A stretch of DNA of 64,000 nt from JAAYAE01 sp963678395 (GTDB taxonomy: Bacteria > Bacillota > Negativicutes > Acidaminococcales > Acidaminococcaceae): NCBI GenBank assembly GCA_963678395.1, contig OY782827.1, forward strand, positions 1,674,001 to 1,738,000. Direction: 5' to 3'. The notes below the pieces were generated by a model. The model saw only the letters and a list, made by a program, of their open reading frames with translations. It ran no database searches and was not told where the DNA came from. The translations under genes were made by a program, and so were the position numbers. Shown here one piece after another: positions 10,120 through 18,544 of this stretch; positions within the stretch are counted from its first letter, which is position 1, and each line of letters starts with the position of its first letter.

Positions 10120-11059
10120 TTTGCTTACCTCCAGTCAACGTTAAGAATAGTAATGCCATACGTACGGCCACGCCATTTTGTACTTCTGTACGAATAGCTG
10201 CATTATCGCAGTAACCAACTTCCCACGATATTTCTAAACCTCTGTTCATTGGACCTGGATGTAAAACCGTAACATCAGGTTTAGCTAGCTTTAATTTTTC
10301 TTCGTTTACACCAAAAATCCTCGCATATTCGCGGGGCGTAGGAAACAAGCCTTTTTGTTGTCGTTCCAACTGAATTCTCAAAATATCCACTACATCCGCG
10401 CCTTCTAATGCTTCTTCAACACGCTTGTGAACCGTAACGCCCAAAGCTTCTATGTCACGTGGCAATAAGGTCATGGGACCGGCTACATGTACATCTGCGC
10501 CCAATTTTGTCCAAGCAGCTATATTTGTTCGTGCTACTCTACTATATAAAACATCACCTATTATAGCCATTTTTAAATCTTTGAAATTCTTACCTTGCTC
10601 TCTAATAGTAAACATATCTAAAAGGCCCTGTGTAGGATGTGCATGTGCACCATCACCAGCGTTAATTACAACCGGAACCGCAACCTTAGCCGCATAAGCA
10701 GCTGATCCTTCAAGGGGATGACGCATAACAATGGCATCACAAGCCATAGACTGCACTGTCAAAATCGTATCGCGCAAACATTCTCCTTTAGCTACACTAG
10801 AACTAGACGCCGTTATATTTACTACATCAGCTCCTAAATATTTACCTGCTAGCTCAAAAGATGTTCTCGTTCTCGTACTATTCTCATAAAAAAGATTAAT
10901 AATGGACTTACCTCTAAGAGATGGTACCTTCTTAATATCTCTTTTCATGATTTTTTTCATTTCTGTAGCAGTCTGCATGACTAGTTCATATTCTTCCACA
11001 GTCATTGAGTCTAAATCCAAAATATCCCTGCCTGACAGTGATGCTGTTGCCTTTGCCAT
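10103..11059 (-). CDS. pyrB: Aspartate carbamoyltransferase catalytic subunit
   Basis: 318 residues, standard length. Carbamoyl-phosphate loop FYENSTRTRTSFE near residue 57, HPTQGLLDMFT near 142, and the aspartate-side HPGPMNRGLE near 268. First gene of the pyr operon; no pyrI regulatory subunit gene follows. The ATG at 11059 lies only about 25 bases beyond a leader terminator, so expression should depend on read-through of that terminator (see 11085-11239). Confidence 0.97.
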   Translation of the reverse strand: MAKATASLSGRDILDLDSMTVEEYELVMQTATEMKKIMKRDIKKVPSLRGKSIINLFYENSTRTRTSFELAGKYLGADVVNITASSSSVAKGECLRDTILTVQSMACDAIVMRHPLEGSAAYAAKVAVPVVINAGDGAHAHPTQGLLDMFTIREQGKNFKDLKMAIIGDVLYSRVARTNIAAWTKLGADVHVAGPMTLLPRDIEALGVTVHKRVEEALEGADVVDILRIQLERQQKGLFPTPREYARIFGVNEEKLKLAKPDVTVLHPGPMNRGLEISWEVGYCDNAAIRTEVQNGVAVRMALLFLTLTGGKQIENAN

Positions 11060-11084
11060 TTTTAACCCCCCAATTCATTTTTCA

Positions 11085-11114
11085 TAAAAAACACCCATTG
11101 CGTCAGCAATGGGT
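11085..11114 (-). terminator. Leader terminator (attenuator) of the pyr operon
   Basis: A perfect 9-bp stem ACCCATTGC/GCAATGGGT with a 4-base loop, followed on minus by GUUUUUUA. It lies after the operon promoter and directly before the pyrB ribosome site, so it is an attenuator rather than an upstream gene's terminator. Its 5' arm and loop are shared with the antiterminator at 11103-11156. Confidence 0.9.
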
Positions 11115-11156
11115 AGAGTTATAACATGTTTATGCTTGTTATAACACTCTTGCTGA
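11103..11156 (-). promoter_or_regulatory. Antiterminator hairpin of the pyr leader
   Basis: On the leader RNA, UCAGCAA (11150-11156) can pair with UUGCUGA (11103-11109), which is part of the terminator stem. Inside, GAG..UUAUAAC (11138-11149) pairs with GUUAUAACUC (11116-11125) with a two-base bulge. Because 11103-11109 is used by both structures, the two folds exclude each other. Pairing is seen in the sequence; the regulatory role is inferred. Confidence 0.65.
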
Positions 11157-11170
11157 TTTCGCAGAATCAC

Positions 11171-11239
11171 TTAAAGATGTGTTGTATAACAAATAAAGCC
11201 GTCTTGTCGTGTGGACAAGAAGGCTTTTAAGAGCTTCAT
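11171..11239 (-). CDS. Putative pyr leader peptide, 22 residues
   Basis: ATG 11239 has AAAGGA six bases upstream and reads 22 codons (begins MKLLKAFLSTRQDGF, ends ICYTTHL) to TAA 11171, about 50 bases before the start of the antiterminator/terminator switch. A strong hairpin (11195-11227, AAAGCC-TCTTGTC against GACAAGA-GGCTTT) lies inside the ORF. This arrangement, promoter, short ORF with internal hairpin, then terminator, resembles UTP-sensed attenuation by pyrL in enterics (established there), but the peptide is not related by sequence as far as I can see. The ORF could also be chance coding over an RNA structure such as a PyrR target. Confidence 0.5.
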   Translation of the reverse strand: MKLLKAFLSTRQDGFICYTTHL

Positions 11240-11296
11240 AAAAGATCCTTTCTTAGTCTCACAGGACTAGATTAAAGGTAATATTTTGCTGCTACT

Positions 11297-11325
11297 ATGT
11301 TATCATTCTGACTATAAAATGTCAA
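11297..11325 (-). promoter_or_regulatory. Promoter of the pyr operon
   Basis: Minus-strand -35 TTGACA (11320-11325), 17-bp spacer, -10 TAACAT (11297-11302). Transcription should begin near 11290 and give a leader of about 230 nt carrying the leader ORF and attenuator. Confidence 0.75.
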
Positions 11326-11343
11326 TTAAAAGTTCTTTTTTTT

Positions 11344-11371
11344 AGAATTTAAACTCTTGCGTTTAAATTCT
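11344..11371 (-). terminator. Hairpin after the M20 gene, weak terminator candidate
   Basis: Perfect 11-bp inverted repeat AGAATTTAAAC/GTTTAAATTCT with a 6-base loop, overlapping the M20 stop codon. On minus it is followed by A residues, not U, so intrinsic termination is doubtful. It may instead limit read-through into the pyr promoter or stabilise the 3' end. Confidence 0.4.
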
Positions 11372-12671
11372 ATTTATTACTAAAATGCAGTGCTAAGGTA
11401 ACTAAAATGCCTACGGCCTTAGGCAAACATTTTTCATTAAAATCGAAGGCAATATTGTGATGCCCTGCAGCCAATGTAGTTCCATACATCATATAATTTG
11501 CCTGTCCACCATTTTTTTGCACTCTGTCCATAAAATAAGAGCAATCTTCAATGGCTCCTAGGCTAATAAAAGGGACAACTATGTCAAACTCGCCTGATTC
11601 ACTAGCAATTTTATAAATTTTTTTGCCCATATCCTCACTTAATTCACAGGCAGGTGCTCCACCTACCTCCTTAGTTGCAACCTTAACATCATACATAGTA
11701 GCAGCAGCTGCAATCATACGCTTAGCTTCTTGCATCATATAGTCATTAATATCCGTATTAGCCCCGCGTGTTTCTAATTTAATTTCGCCCACATCAGGCA
11801 AAACATTGCGTCCAGTACCTGCGTTTATAACGCCTACATTTATGCGGGAAGCTCCTGCTCCGTGGCGCGAAATAGTGTGCAAGGAAATTGCCGCTTGGGC
11901 TGCTGCCAAAAGTGCATTCTTGCCTTGTTCAGGCGCCGCTCCTGCATGGCTGGAAACCCCTGTAAAATGAGCGTCCAATTTGCTGGTAGCTAAAAAGCCT
12001 CCTGTCATACATACTAATTCATTATCTTTGTCAGCATTAAAACCAATGTGTCCTGATAAGAAATAATCCACATCATCGACAATACCGCTGGCTACCATTG
12101 CTCTAGCACCACGTACCCCCTCTTCTGCAGGTTGGAAGAAAAATTTGACGCTACCGGACATTTCGTCTTTACGTTCAGCAATCAACTTTGCTGTTGCCAA
12201 CCCTACTGTTACATGTCCATCATGACCACAAGCATGCATACATCCGTCATGCTCTGACCTGAAATTTTCTGCCATCGGCCTATGTTTAGGATCCGTACTT
12301 TCCACCACTTCATTGGAATCCATATCAAAACGCAAGCCCAATATTTTGCCAGGTTTGGCAAAATGCATAACACCCATAACTCCAGTCTTGCCACCAGCCA
12401 TCTTTGCCACTAAAGCCGGATCTGCCCCTTCCCTAATTGCTCTATCCATACAGCTTTGTAATACTTCTTTGCTGGGAACACCCATCATTTCTTTTTCATC
12501 CATAACTGCATCGCCCATATAAACTTCATAGCCCAAACGAGATAACTCCGTAGCAACCATAGCTGCTGTGCGAAATTCCGTCCAAGCAGACTCAGGATGT
12601 CTATGCAAATCACGCCGACGTGTAGTTAATTCCTCTTGCATACCATATACTTCTTGCCAAATTTCTCTCAT
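11370..12671 (-). CDS. M20-family amidohydrolase, AbgA-like
   Basis: 433 residues. Metal-binding motifs of the M20D amidohydrolases are clear: HRHPESAWTEFRTA at the N-terminus, GLRFDMDSNEV near 110, HACGHDGHVTVG near 147, FFQPAEEGVRGA with the catalytic Glu near 180, and a C-terminal AGHHNIAFD. The dimerisation lid starts about residue 210. Relatives hydrolyse N-acyl or aminobenzoyl-amino acids (AbgA, aminobenzoyl-glutamate); the exact substrate cannot be read. It follows the DUF4127 gene by 31 bases and is probably co-transcribed with it. Intact. Confidence 0.85.
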   Translation of the reverse strand: MREIWQEVYGMQEELTTRRRDLHRHPESAWTEFRTAAMVATELSRLGYEVYMGDAVMDEKEMMGVPSKEVLQSCMDRAIREGADPALVAKMAGGKTGVMGVMHFAKPGKILGLRFDMDSNEVVESTDPKHRPMAENFRSEHDGCMHACGHDGHVTVGLATAKLIAERKDEMSGSVKFFFQPAEEGVRGARAMVASGIVDDVDYFLSGHIGFNADKDNELVCMTGGFLATSKLDAHFTGVSSHAGAAPEQGKNALLAAAQAAISLHTISRHGAGASRINVGVINAGTGRNVLPDVGEIKLETRGANTDINDYMMQEAKRMIAAAATMYDVKVATKEVGGAPACELSEDMGKKIYKIASESGEFDIVVPFISLGAIEDCSYFMDRVQKNGGQANYMMYGTTLAAGHHNIAFDFNEKCLPKAVGILVTLALHFSNK

Positions 12672-12702
12672 AATCTAATCCTCCTTATTTTACCTTATAT
12701 AA

Positions 12703-14301
12703 TTATTTTTTATAAACATTTACTTCAAACATTCTACTCCATGGCAGACCATATTTCCACTTATTTAATTCATAAGACGTCATATATTTAGAGCTAAAGG
12801 CAACAATCCCCTTACTTACGGCCTGTTCTGCCTCATTTCGTTGCAAAGGCGTCAAGGCCCCGTCAGTCCATTGATTTTTATAAACAAGGTTCTGTCGTAC
12901 ATCCTGACGAACATGTGCTTCATAGGCCCAGTCATCTAAATAACGTACCGTCAGCAAATCATCTTTTTTAGTATCCGTTAAATATTGGCGCATAATCCCC
13001 TGTCCAATAGCGTATCCCAAAGTATTACTAGCCGTATTCCAGCCAGCGTAAGCCCCCAAACTCCAGGCCAGTTTATGCTCTCTCGCAGCTTTTTTAGCTA
13101 ATGTTTTCACGTTGGTTGCAAATAAAGCTGTAACAAGACCATTGTCAGCACCATTAGAATAAGCAATATCACCGATACTAACATTTTTGCCTTGCATAAC
13201 AAATTTCTCTACCTTGCGAATAAAATTGCTTTTCGCTTTTGTTAATTCATCCGTATTACTAAGACTGGTAACCGGTAAACATTTACCGTCAGTTGGTGTG
13301 TTCACTGCCAAAATTAAATCTGCATTTTTTGAGAGGGTGGCTGGATAGCCACCAGCAGCAATAATATGTCCCCGCAACGTTTTTTTTACTATCACATCTT
13401 CATAGGCAGGCACAGTATCAGGGCCTACTCCTTCATTATAAAATGTATAGACTAATGGTGTAGTCTGTTCAATTTTATTTACCGCCCGCGTTAATAGTAT
13501 CAATCCTAATTGATCAGCACCGGCAAAGAACTTGATTTTCCAATCAGGCAAACCTTTCATTTCTTCATCAATTTTACGTGCATCTCGATGAGCATCAGAA
13601 TAAACAGCTGTATCATCCTTGCCTAAAAGAAAATAGTCAAAAGATTCTTCTTTTACTCCACGTAAAAGGTTTTTCGTAACATCTAAATTAGTTTTTCTCC
13701 GAGTATATAAATCTGCCTGTACTTCCTGAGGAATAACCTTTAGCAACAGCTCTAATTGTTTCTTTTCTTTGCTATTTATAACACCCATTTCCTGCTTGTC
13801 TTTTAATGCCCCCTTTTGAAAAATATCAGCGCCATAACGGCTATAATATGCTGGTTCTTCCGGTGCATGACTGGCTCGAGGCGAACGCATAACAGTTCCA
13901 AATACATATAGGCGGATATATTTAAATTTCTTTTTGAAATCCAACAACCTTTGTATTCTTGAAGACAAAACTTTTGGGTTCAAATTATGTGTGCGCGATG
14001 GCACTAACCCCCCATAAATCAAGCTATCACTTGAAACTACTGCATCTGTAGCCAAAAGAGCATTATCCTCTAACCATTTATACAGTTTGTCAGGATTACC
14101 TGTCCTATTATATGAAGCAATGTATTCTTTAGGAGGGGTTTGAATATCCCAGCCAGCAGCCTTCAAAGTGTTTACTGTATAGCTAAAACAAACTGGCCTG
14201 TCATCAACAGGTATAAATAAAATCTTTTCTTTGGCCTCTACCCCAAAAGGCAACAAACAAATTATCGATACGGCTAAAAAAACTATCCTTAAGCTTCTCA
14301 T
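12703..14301 (-). CDS. Exported DUF4127 protein
   Basis: 532 residues with a signal peptide (MRSLRIVFLAVSIICLLPFGVEA, cleavage likely after VEA). The mature start KILFIPVDDRPVCFSY is the conserved opening of DUF4127 proteins, and VVSSDSLIYGGLVPSR, LGKDDTAVYSD and NGADNGLVTALF are further conserved blocks. Probably periplasmic. No biochemical role is known to me; the Asp-rich motifs would suit a hydrolase, but this is speculation. Upstream gene of the M20 amidohydrolase; a terminator at 14329 separates it from guaB. Confidence 0.85.
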   Translation of the reverse strand: MRSLRIVFLAVSIICLLPFGVEAKEKILFIPVDDRPVCFSYTVNTLKAAGWDIQTPPKEYIASYNRTGNPDKLYKWLEDNALLATDAVVSSDSLIYGGLVPSRTHNLNPKVLSSRIQRLLDFKKKFKYIRLYVFGTVMRSPRASHAPEEPAYYSRYGADIFQKGALKDKQEMGVINSKEKKQLELLLKVIPQEVQADLYTRRKTNLDVTKNLLRGVKEESFDYFLLGKDDTAVYSDAHRDARKIDEEMKGLPDWKIKFFAGADQLGLILLTRAVNKIEQTTPLVYTFYNEGVGPDTVPAYEDVIVKKTLRGHIIAAGGYPATLSKNADLILAVNTPTDGKCLPVTSLSNTDELTKAKSNFIRKVEKFVMQGKNVSIGDIAYSNGADNGLVTALFATNVKTLAKKAAREHKLAWSLGAYAGWNTASNTLGYAIGQGIMRQYLTDTKKDDLLTVRYLDDWAYEAHVRQDVRQNLVYKNQWTDGALTPLQRNEAEQAVSKGIVAFSSKYMTSYELNKWKYGLPWSRMFEVNVYKK

Positions 14302-14328
14302 ACATAATTCTCCTCTTTTTACCCAAAA

Positions 14329-14360
14329 GCCTCTGTTTGTAGAATTCTACAAACAGAGGC
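14329..14360 (-). terminator. Terminator after guaB
   Basis: Perfect 16-bp palindromic arm pair (GCCTCTGTTTGTAGAA and its complement, no spacer) followed on minus by UUUUGGG. It closes the guaB transcript before the DUF4127 gene. Confidence 0.85.
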
Positions 14361-14379
14361 AAAACCCTGCATTTTAAAC

Positions 14380-15891
14380 TTATTTAGGATAATTATTGGA
14401 ATTATTGTCTTTGAGCATAACATCATGAGCTCCGCCCTCTACTAAGCTAGTAGCAGAAACAAGGGTCAAACGCGCGTTAGTTTGCAATTCTGTAATATTC
14501 ATCGCACCACAATTGCACATTGTAGAGCGCAATTTACTTAATGTCAAATTGACATTATCTTTTAAACTGCCTGCATATGGTACGTATGAATCAACGCCTT
14601 CTTCAAAAGACAATTTTGAAGCGCCGCCCATATCATAACGTTGCCAATTGCGAGCACGGTTTGAACCTTCTCCCCAATACTCTTTCATATAGGCACCATT
14701 AATATTTACTCTATTTGTTGGTGATTCATCAAAGCGAGCAAAATAACGTCCAAGCATCATAAAATCTGCTCCCATAGCCAAAGCCAAGGTCATGTGATAA
14801 TCATAAACAATACCACCGTCAGAACAAATCGGTACATAAATACCTGTTTCTTTAAAATATTCATCACGTGCTTTTGCAACTTCTATAATAGCAGTTGCTT
14901 GACCACGGCCAATACCTTTTTGCTCACGAGTTATGCAAATAGACCCGCCACCAATACCAACTTTAACGAAGTCAGCGCCAGCCTCTGCTAGAAAACGAAA
15001 CCCTTCGCTATCTACAACATTACCTGCGCCCACTTTAACAGTGTCACCGTATTTGCTGCGTATCCAGTCTAGTGTTATTTTCTGCCATTCGCTATAGCCT
15101 TCAGAAGAATCAAGGCAAAGTACATCTGCACCTGCCTCAACCAAAGCTGGGACACGCTCAGCATAATCACGGGTATTAATGCCTGCTCCTACTACATGAC
15201 GTTTTTGTGCATCCAAAAGTTCTAAAGGATATTCCTTGTGAGAAGCATAGTCTTTGCGGAAAACCATATACAAAAGACGTCCCTCATCATCAACTACCGG
15301 CAAAGTATTAAGCTTATTATCCCAAATAAGATTATTGGCATCATGCAGACTGGTACTATGCTTAGCAAAAATCATATCTTGAATAGGAGTCATGAACTCA
15401 GAAACCTTTGTATCCAAGGACATACGACTAACGCGGTAATCACGGCTGGTAACAATACCTACTAATTTACCATTAACCGTACCATCAGAAGTTACTGCAA
15501 CTGTAGAATGACCGGTTTTTTCCTTTAGTCTCAAAATATCTTTCAGGGTACTATCAGGCTGAATATTGGAATCACTGGTTACAAAACCAGCACGATAACT
15601 CTTCACGCGAGAAACCATAGCCGCTTCATTTTCAATAGACTGAGAACCAAAAATAAAGGAAATTCCTCCTTCTTTAGAAAGAGCAATAGCCATATTATCA
15701 TCAGAAACAGATTGCATAATAGCTGACACCATAGGAATATTAAGCGTAAGCGCAGATTCTTCACCTTTTTTAAATTTAACTAAAGGCGTTTTTAAATCAA
15801 CATTATCAGGGATACATTCTTTGGACGAATATCCTGGAACTAAAAGATATTCACTAAATGTATGTGCAGGTTCATCATAAATACGAGCCAT
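14380..15891 (-). CDS. guaB: IMP dehydrogenase
   Basis: 503 residues; oxidises IMP to XMP with NAD+, the committing step to GMP. TIM-barrel halves flank two CBS domains at about residues 105-220 (TGHSTVAVTSDG, LNTLPVVDDEGRL). The catalytic-Cys loop reads GGGSICITREQKGIGRG near residue 320, with Gly for the usual Pro, and the IMP phosphate site reads CSDGGI then MMLGRYFARFDESP. The flap and C-terminus are those of the longer subgroup of GuaB. Own transcription unit between two terminators. Intact. Confidence 0.92.
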   Translation of the reverse strand: MARIYDEPAHTFSEYLLVPGYSSKECIPDNVDLKTPLVKFKKGEESALTLNIPMVSAIMQSVSDDNMAIALSKEGGISFIFGSQSIENEAAMVSRVKSYRAGFVTSDSNIQPDSTLKDILRLKEKTGHSTVAVTSDGTVNGKLVGIVTSRDYRVSRMSLDTKVSEFMTPIQDMIFAKHSTSLHDANNLIWDNKLNTLPVVDDEGRLLYMVFRKDYASHKEYPLELLDAQKRHVVGAGINTRDYAERVPALVEAGADVLCLDSSEGYSEWQKITLDWIRSKYGDTVKVGAGNVVDSEGFRFLAEAGADFVKVGIGGGSICITREQKGIGRGQATAIIEVAKARDEYFKETGIYVPICSDGGIVYDYHMTLALAMGADFMMLGRYFARFDESPTNRVNINGAYMKEYWGEGSNRARNWQRYDMGGASKLSFEEGVDSYVPYAGSLKDNVNLTLSKLRSTMCNCGAMNITELQTNARLTLVSATSLVEGGAHDVMLKDNNSNNYPK

Positions 15892-15979
15892 TTTTCGTCC
15901 TCCTTTTTCATAAAAAATATTTTATATAGTTTACCACCAAACAAGTTTAATTACAACAGTTAAACGTAACTTTATTTAC

Positions 15980-16019
15980 AAAAAATCCCATTGACCAAAT
16001 TTAATCAACAGGATTTTTT
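15980..16019 (-). terminator. Terminator of the purine operon
   Basis: AAAAATCC with an inner TTGA pairs with TCAA and GGATTTTT; U-rich on minus. It lies just after the purD stop and before the guaB promoter region, and its A/T flanks allow use in both directions. Confidence 0.75.
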
Positions 16020-16028
16020 ATAATTAAT

Positions 16029-17293
16029 TTATTTAAGAGCACACCAAGCAATGTCCTTACGATAGTGGGCCTTGTCGAAATGAATTTTCTCTACAGCATT
16101 ATAGGCCTTTTCTTGCGACTTAGCTATACTTTCGCCCACTGCAGTCACTCCTAAAACTCGACCACCGTCAGTAACTACATTTCCTGCTTTTGTCTTGGTA
16201 CCGGCATGAAAAACCACAACATCTTCTAGCGCTACAGCCGCTTCAAGTCCATCAATAACTAACCCTTTCGGATAGTCAGCAGGGTATCCTCCTGAAGCCA
16301 TAACTACGCACACAGCGGTTTTATCGTACCAGCTTACCATTTCCTCTTGGAGGGTACCTTGAGCGCAGGCTAACATGATTTCTGCCAAATCGCTGCTAAG
16401 CAGGGGTAAAACAACCTGAGTTTCCGGATCGCCAAAACGAGCATTAAATTCTACTACTTTTATATCTGAGCCTTTTATCATTAGTCCCGCATATAAGCAG
16501 CCAGAATATGTACAGCCTTCAGCCTTCAAAGCAGCTATAGTTGGCTTTAAAATGGTTTCAACGCATTTTTGTTTAAGTTCAGGTGTAAGTACCGGTGCCG
16601 GAGCATAGGCACCCATGCCTCCGGTATTTGGTCCTTCATCTCCGTCATTAACTCTTTTATGATCTTGTGCTGCTACCATTGGCACAATGGTATTACCATC
16701 AGTAAACGCTAAAAGGGAAGCTTCTTCCCCCTCCATAAATTCTTCAATGACAACATGGGCACCTGCCTGACCAAATTTATGATTGCCCATAATATCGTCA
16801 ATAGCAGCCAATGCCTCTGCTTCTGTCATAGCTACTACAACACCTTTGCCTGCTGCCAAACCATCAGCTTTAACAACAATAGGAGCTCCTTTTTCTCTAA
16901 TATATGCTTTAGCCGTAGTAATGTCATTACATATTAAAAAAAAGCTGTAGGAATATTATATTTATGCATAAGTTCTTTAGAAAAAGCTTTGGAGCCTTCA
17001 ATAGCTGCTGCCGCTGTTGGTCCAAATATAGCTAACCCGTGATTTTTAAAAACGTCAGCAATACCTCCTACCAAAGGTGCTTCCGGTCCTACTACGGTTA
17101 AATCAATTTTTTGTTCTAGTGCAAAAGTCGCTACCTTTTCCCACTCACCAAGGGGCAAAGAGATACATTCTGCCATAGCACTCATTCCAGGATTACCCGG
17201 TGCCACATATATCTTCTCAACTCTAGGACTTTGCGCCAATTTCCATACTAAAGCATGTTCACGCCCACCGCTGCCAATAACTAAAATACGCAT
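16029..17293 (-). pseudogene. purD: Phosphoribosylamine-glycine ligase, frameshifted
   Basis: Joins glycine to phosphoribosylamine with ATP. N-terminal part is normal (MRILVIGSGGREHALVWKLA, APGNPGM, VGPEAPLV, GSKAFSKELM) up to a run of eight A at 16936-16943, where the frame ends. The continuation DITTAKAYI, then ADGLAAGKGVVVA lies one frame away. Adding one base to the run restores 421 residues, the family length. The ATP-grasp core (VIEEFMEGEEAS, EFNARFGDPETQ) is otherwise complete. Last gene of the pur operon, 18 bases after purH. Confidence 0.9.
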
Positions 17294-17311
17294 TTAAATC
17301 CCCCAGCTATT

Positions 17312-17911
17312 TTATTTTATTTCCTGTAATTGTTTAGCTAAATAAGCACTAATAGCAGCATCATATTCAGAAGTATGAGCGAATGCTTCCTTGCCCAAAG
17401 TCTTTCTTGTAATAATATCAGCATCACCATATTGAGATAACATAGCAATTAAACTAGTATAACGAGCCGGATTGGTAACAATTATTACATCGCGAAAATT
17501 TTTGGCTGCCGCTCTAAGCATAGCCGGGCCGCCAATATCAATATTTTCAATAGCATCTGCCTCCGTAACATTCGGTTTAGCAACAGTAGCTTCAAAAGGA
17601 TATAAATTAACCACAACCAAATCAATAGGTTTTATATCATGCTTCGCCAACGCAGCCATATGTTCAGGATTACTGCGTACAGCTAAAATACCACCATGAA
17701 TTTTGGGATTCAAAGTTTTCACTCTACCATCCATGATTTCCGGAAACCCAGTAACGTCGCTAACATAAGTGACAGGTATCCCAGCTTCCTTAATTGCTTT
17801 CATAGTTCCACCTGTAGAAATAATTTCCACACCAATTTCATGCAGAAATTTAGCTAATTCCACCACACCTGTTTTATCCGAAACACTTACTAATGCTCTT
17901 TTAATTGCCAT
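17312..17911 (-). CDS. purH: IMP cyclohydrolase domain only (short PurH)
   Basis: 199 residues that cover only the N-terminal MGS-like IMP cyclohydrolase domain of the usual 510-residue bifunctional PurH: LVSVSDKTG, IISTGGT, VTGFPEIMDGRVKTLNPKIHGG and NIDIGGPAMLRAAAKN are all present. The frame ends cleanly with a purD start 18 bases later, so no frameshift hides the AICAR formyltransferase domain here. That activity must come from a separate gene outside the window or is missing. Stand-alone cyclohydrolases occur in some anaerobes; a deletion that ended at the domain edge is the alternative. Confidence 0.88.
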   Translation of the reverse strand: MAIKRALVSVSDKTGVVELAKFLHEIGVEIISTGGTMKAIKEAGIPVTYVSDVTGFPEIMDGRVKTLNPKIHGGILAVRSNPEHMAALAKHDIKPIDLVVVNLYPFEATVAKPNVTEADAIENIDIGGPAMLRAAAKNFRDVIIVTNPARYTSLIAMLSQYGDADIITRKTLGKEAFAHTSEYDAAISAYLAKQLQEIK

Positions 17912-17929
17912 GTAATCACCCCGTTAATA

Positions 17930-18544
17930 TTATTTTTTTATGTAGACTTTGCGTCCACGAACTTCTATTTTCTCTTCTGCCCAAAGACCTATGGCTTCCG
18001 GCAACGCTATATGCTCTTGCACTAAAATTCTATCAGCCAATATGTCATGTGTATCGTCATCTAAAACAGGCACTACTTTTTGCAAGATAATAGGACCTGT
18101 ATCCATACCTTCATCTACAAAATGTACTGTGCAGCCTGCAACCTTAACCCCGTATTCTAGTGCTTGTCCTTGCGCGTCTAAGCCCGTAAAAGAAGGCAAG
18201 AGTGCCGGATGGATATTTATGATTTTATGTTTCCATTTAGCAACAAAATCACTGCTTAAAATGCGCATAAAGCCAGCCAATACAACTAATTCAACGCTAG
18301 CCTCTCGCAATGCTGCATCTATCTTATTTTCAAAATCAGTTTTATCTGCGCACTCTTTGCGCAAGATTGCAAGCTGCGCTATCCCTGCTGCTTTTGCTCG
18401 TTCCAAAGCGAAAACATCGGCCTTGTCGCTAATTACAATTGCTACCTCTACCGGCATTTTTTTATTATCTATGGTGTCTAATCCGGACTTTAAATTGCTG
18501 CCACGGCCGCTAGCCAGAACGCCTATTTTATGGTTATTCACCAA
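17930..18544 (-). CDS. purN: Phosphoribosylglycinamide formyltransferase
   Basis: 204 residues; transfers a formyl group from 10-formyltetrahydrofolate to GAR. The GVLASGRGSNL start, catalytic HPALLPSF (His) near residue 108, GCTVHFVDEGMDTGPII and Asp of the D(E)G segment are all in place. The start overlaps the end of purM by 11 bases. Intact. Confidence 0.95.
   Translation of the reverse strand: MVNNHKIGVLASGRGSNLKSGLDTIDNKKMPVEVAIVISDKADVFALERAKAAGIAQLAILRKECADKTDFENKIDAALREASVELVVLAGFMRILSSDFVAKWKHKIINIHPALLPSFTGLDAQGQALEYGVKVAGCTVHFVDEGMDTGPIILQKVVPVLDDDTHDILADRILVQEHIALPEAIGLWAEEKIEVRGRKVYIKK

Noticed and set aside
11171..11290. PyrR-binding RNA in the pyr leader
   Set aside because: I could not find the conserved PyrR loop sequence; the hairpin present is a plain 13-bp stem. 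Not excluded, but not supported.
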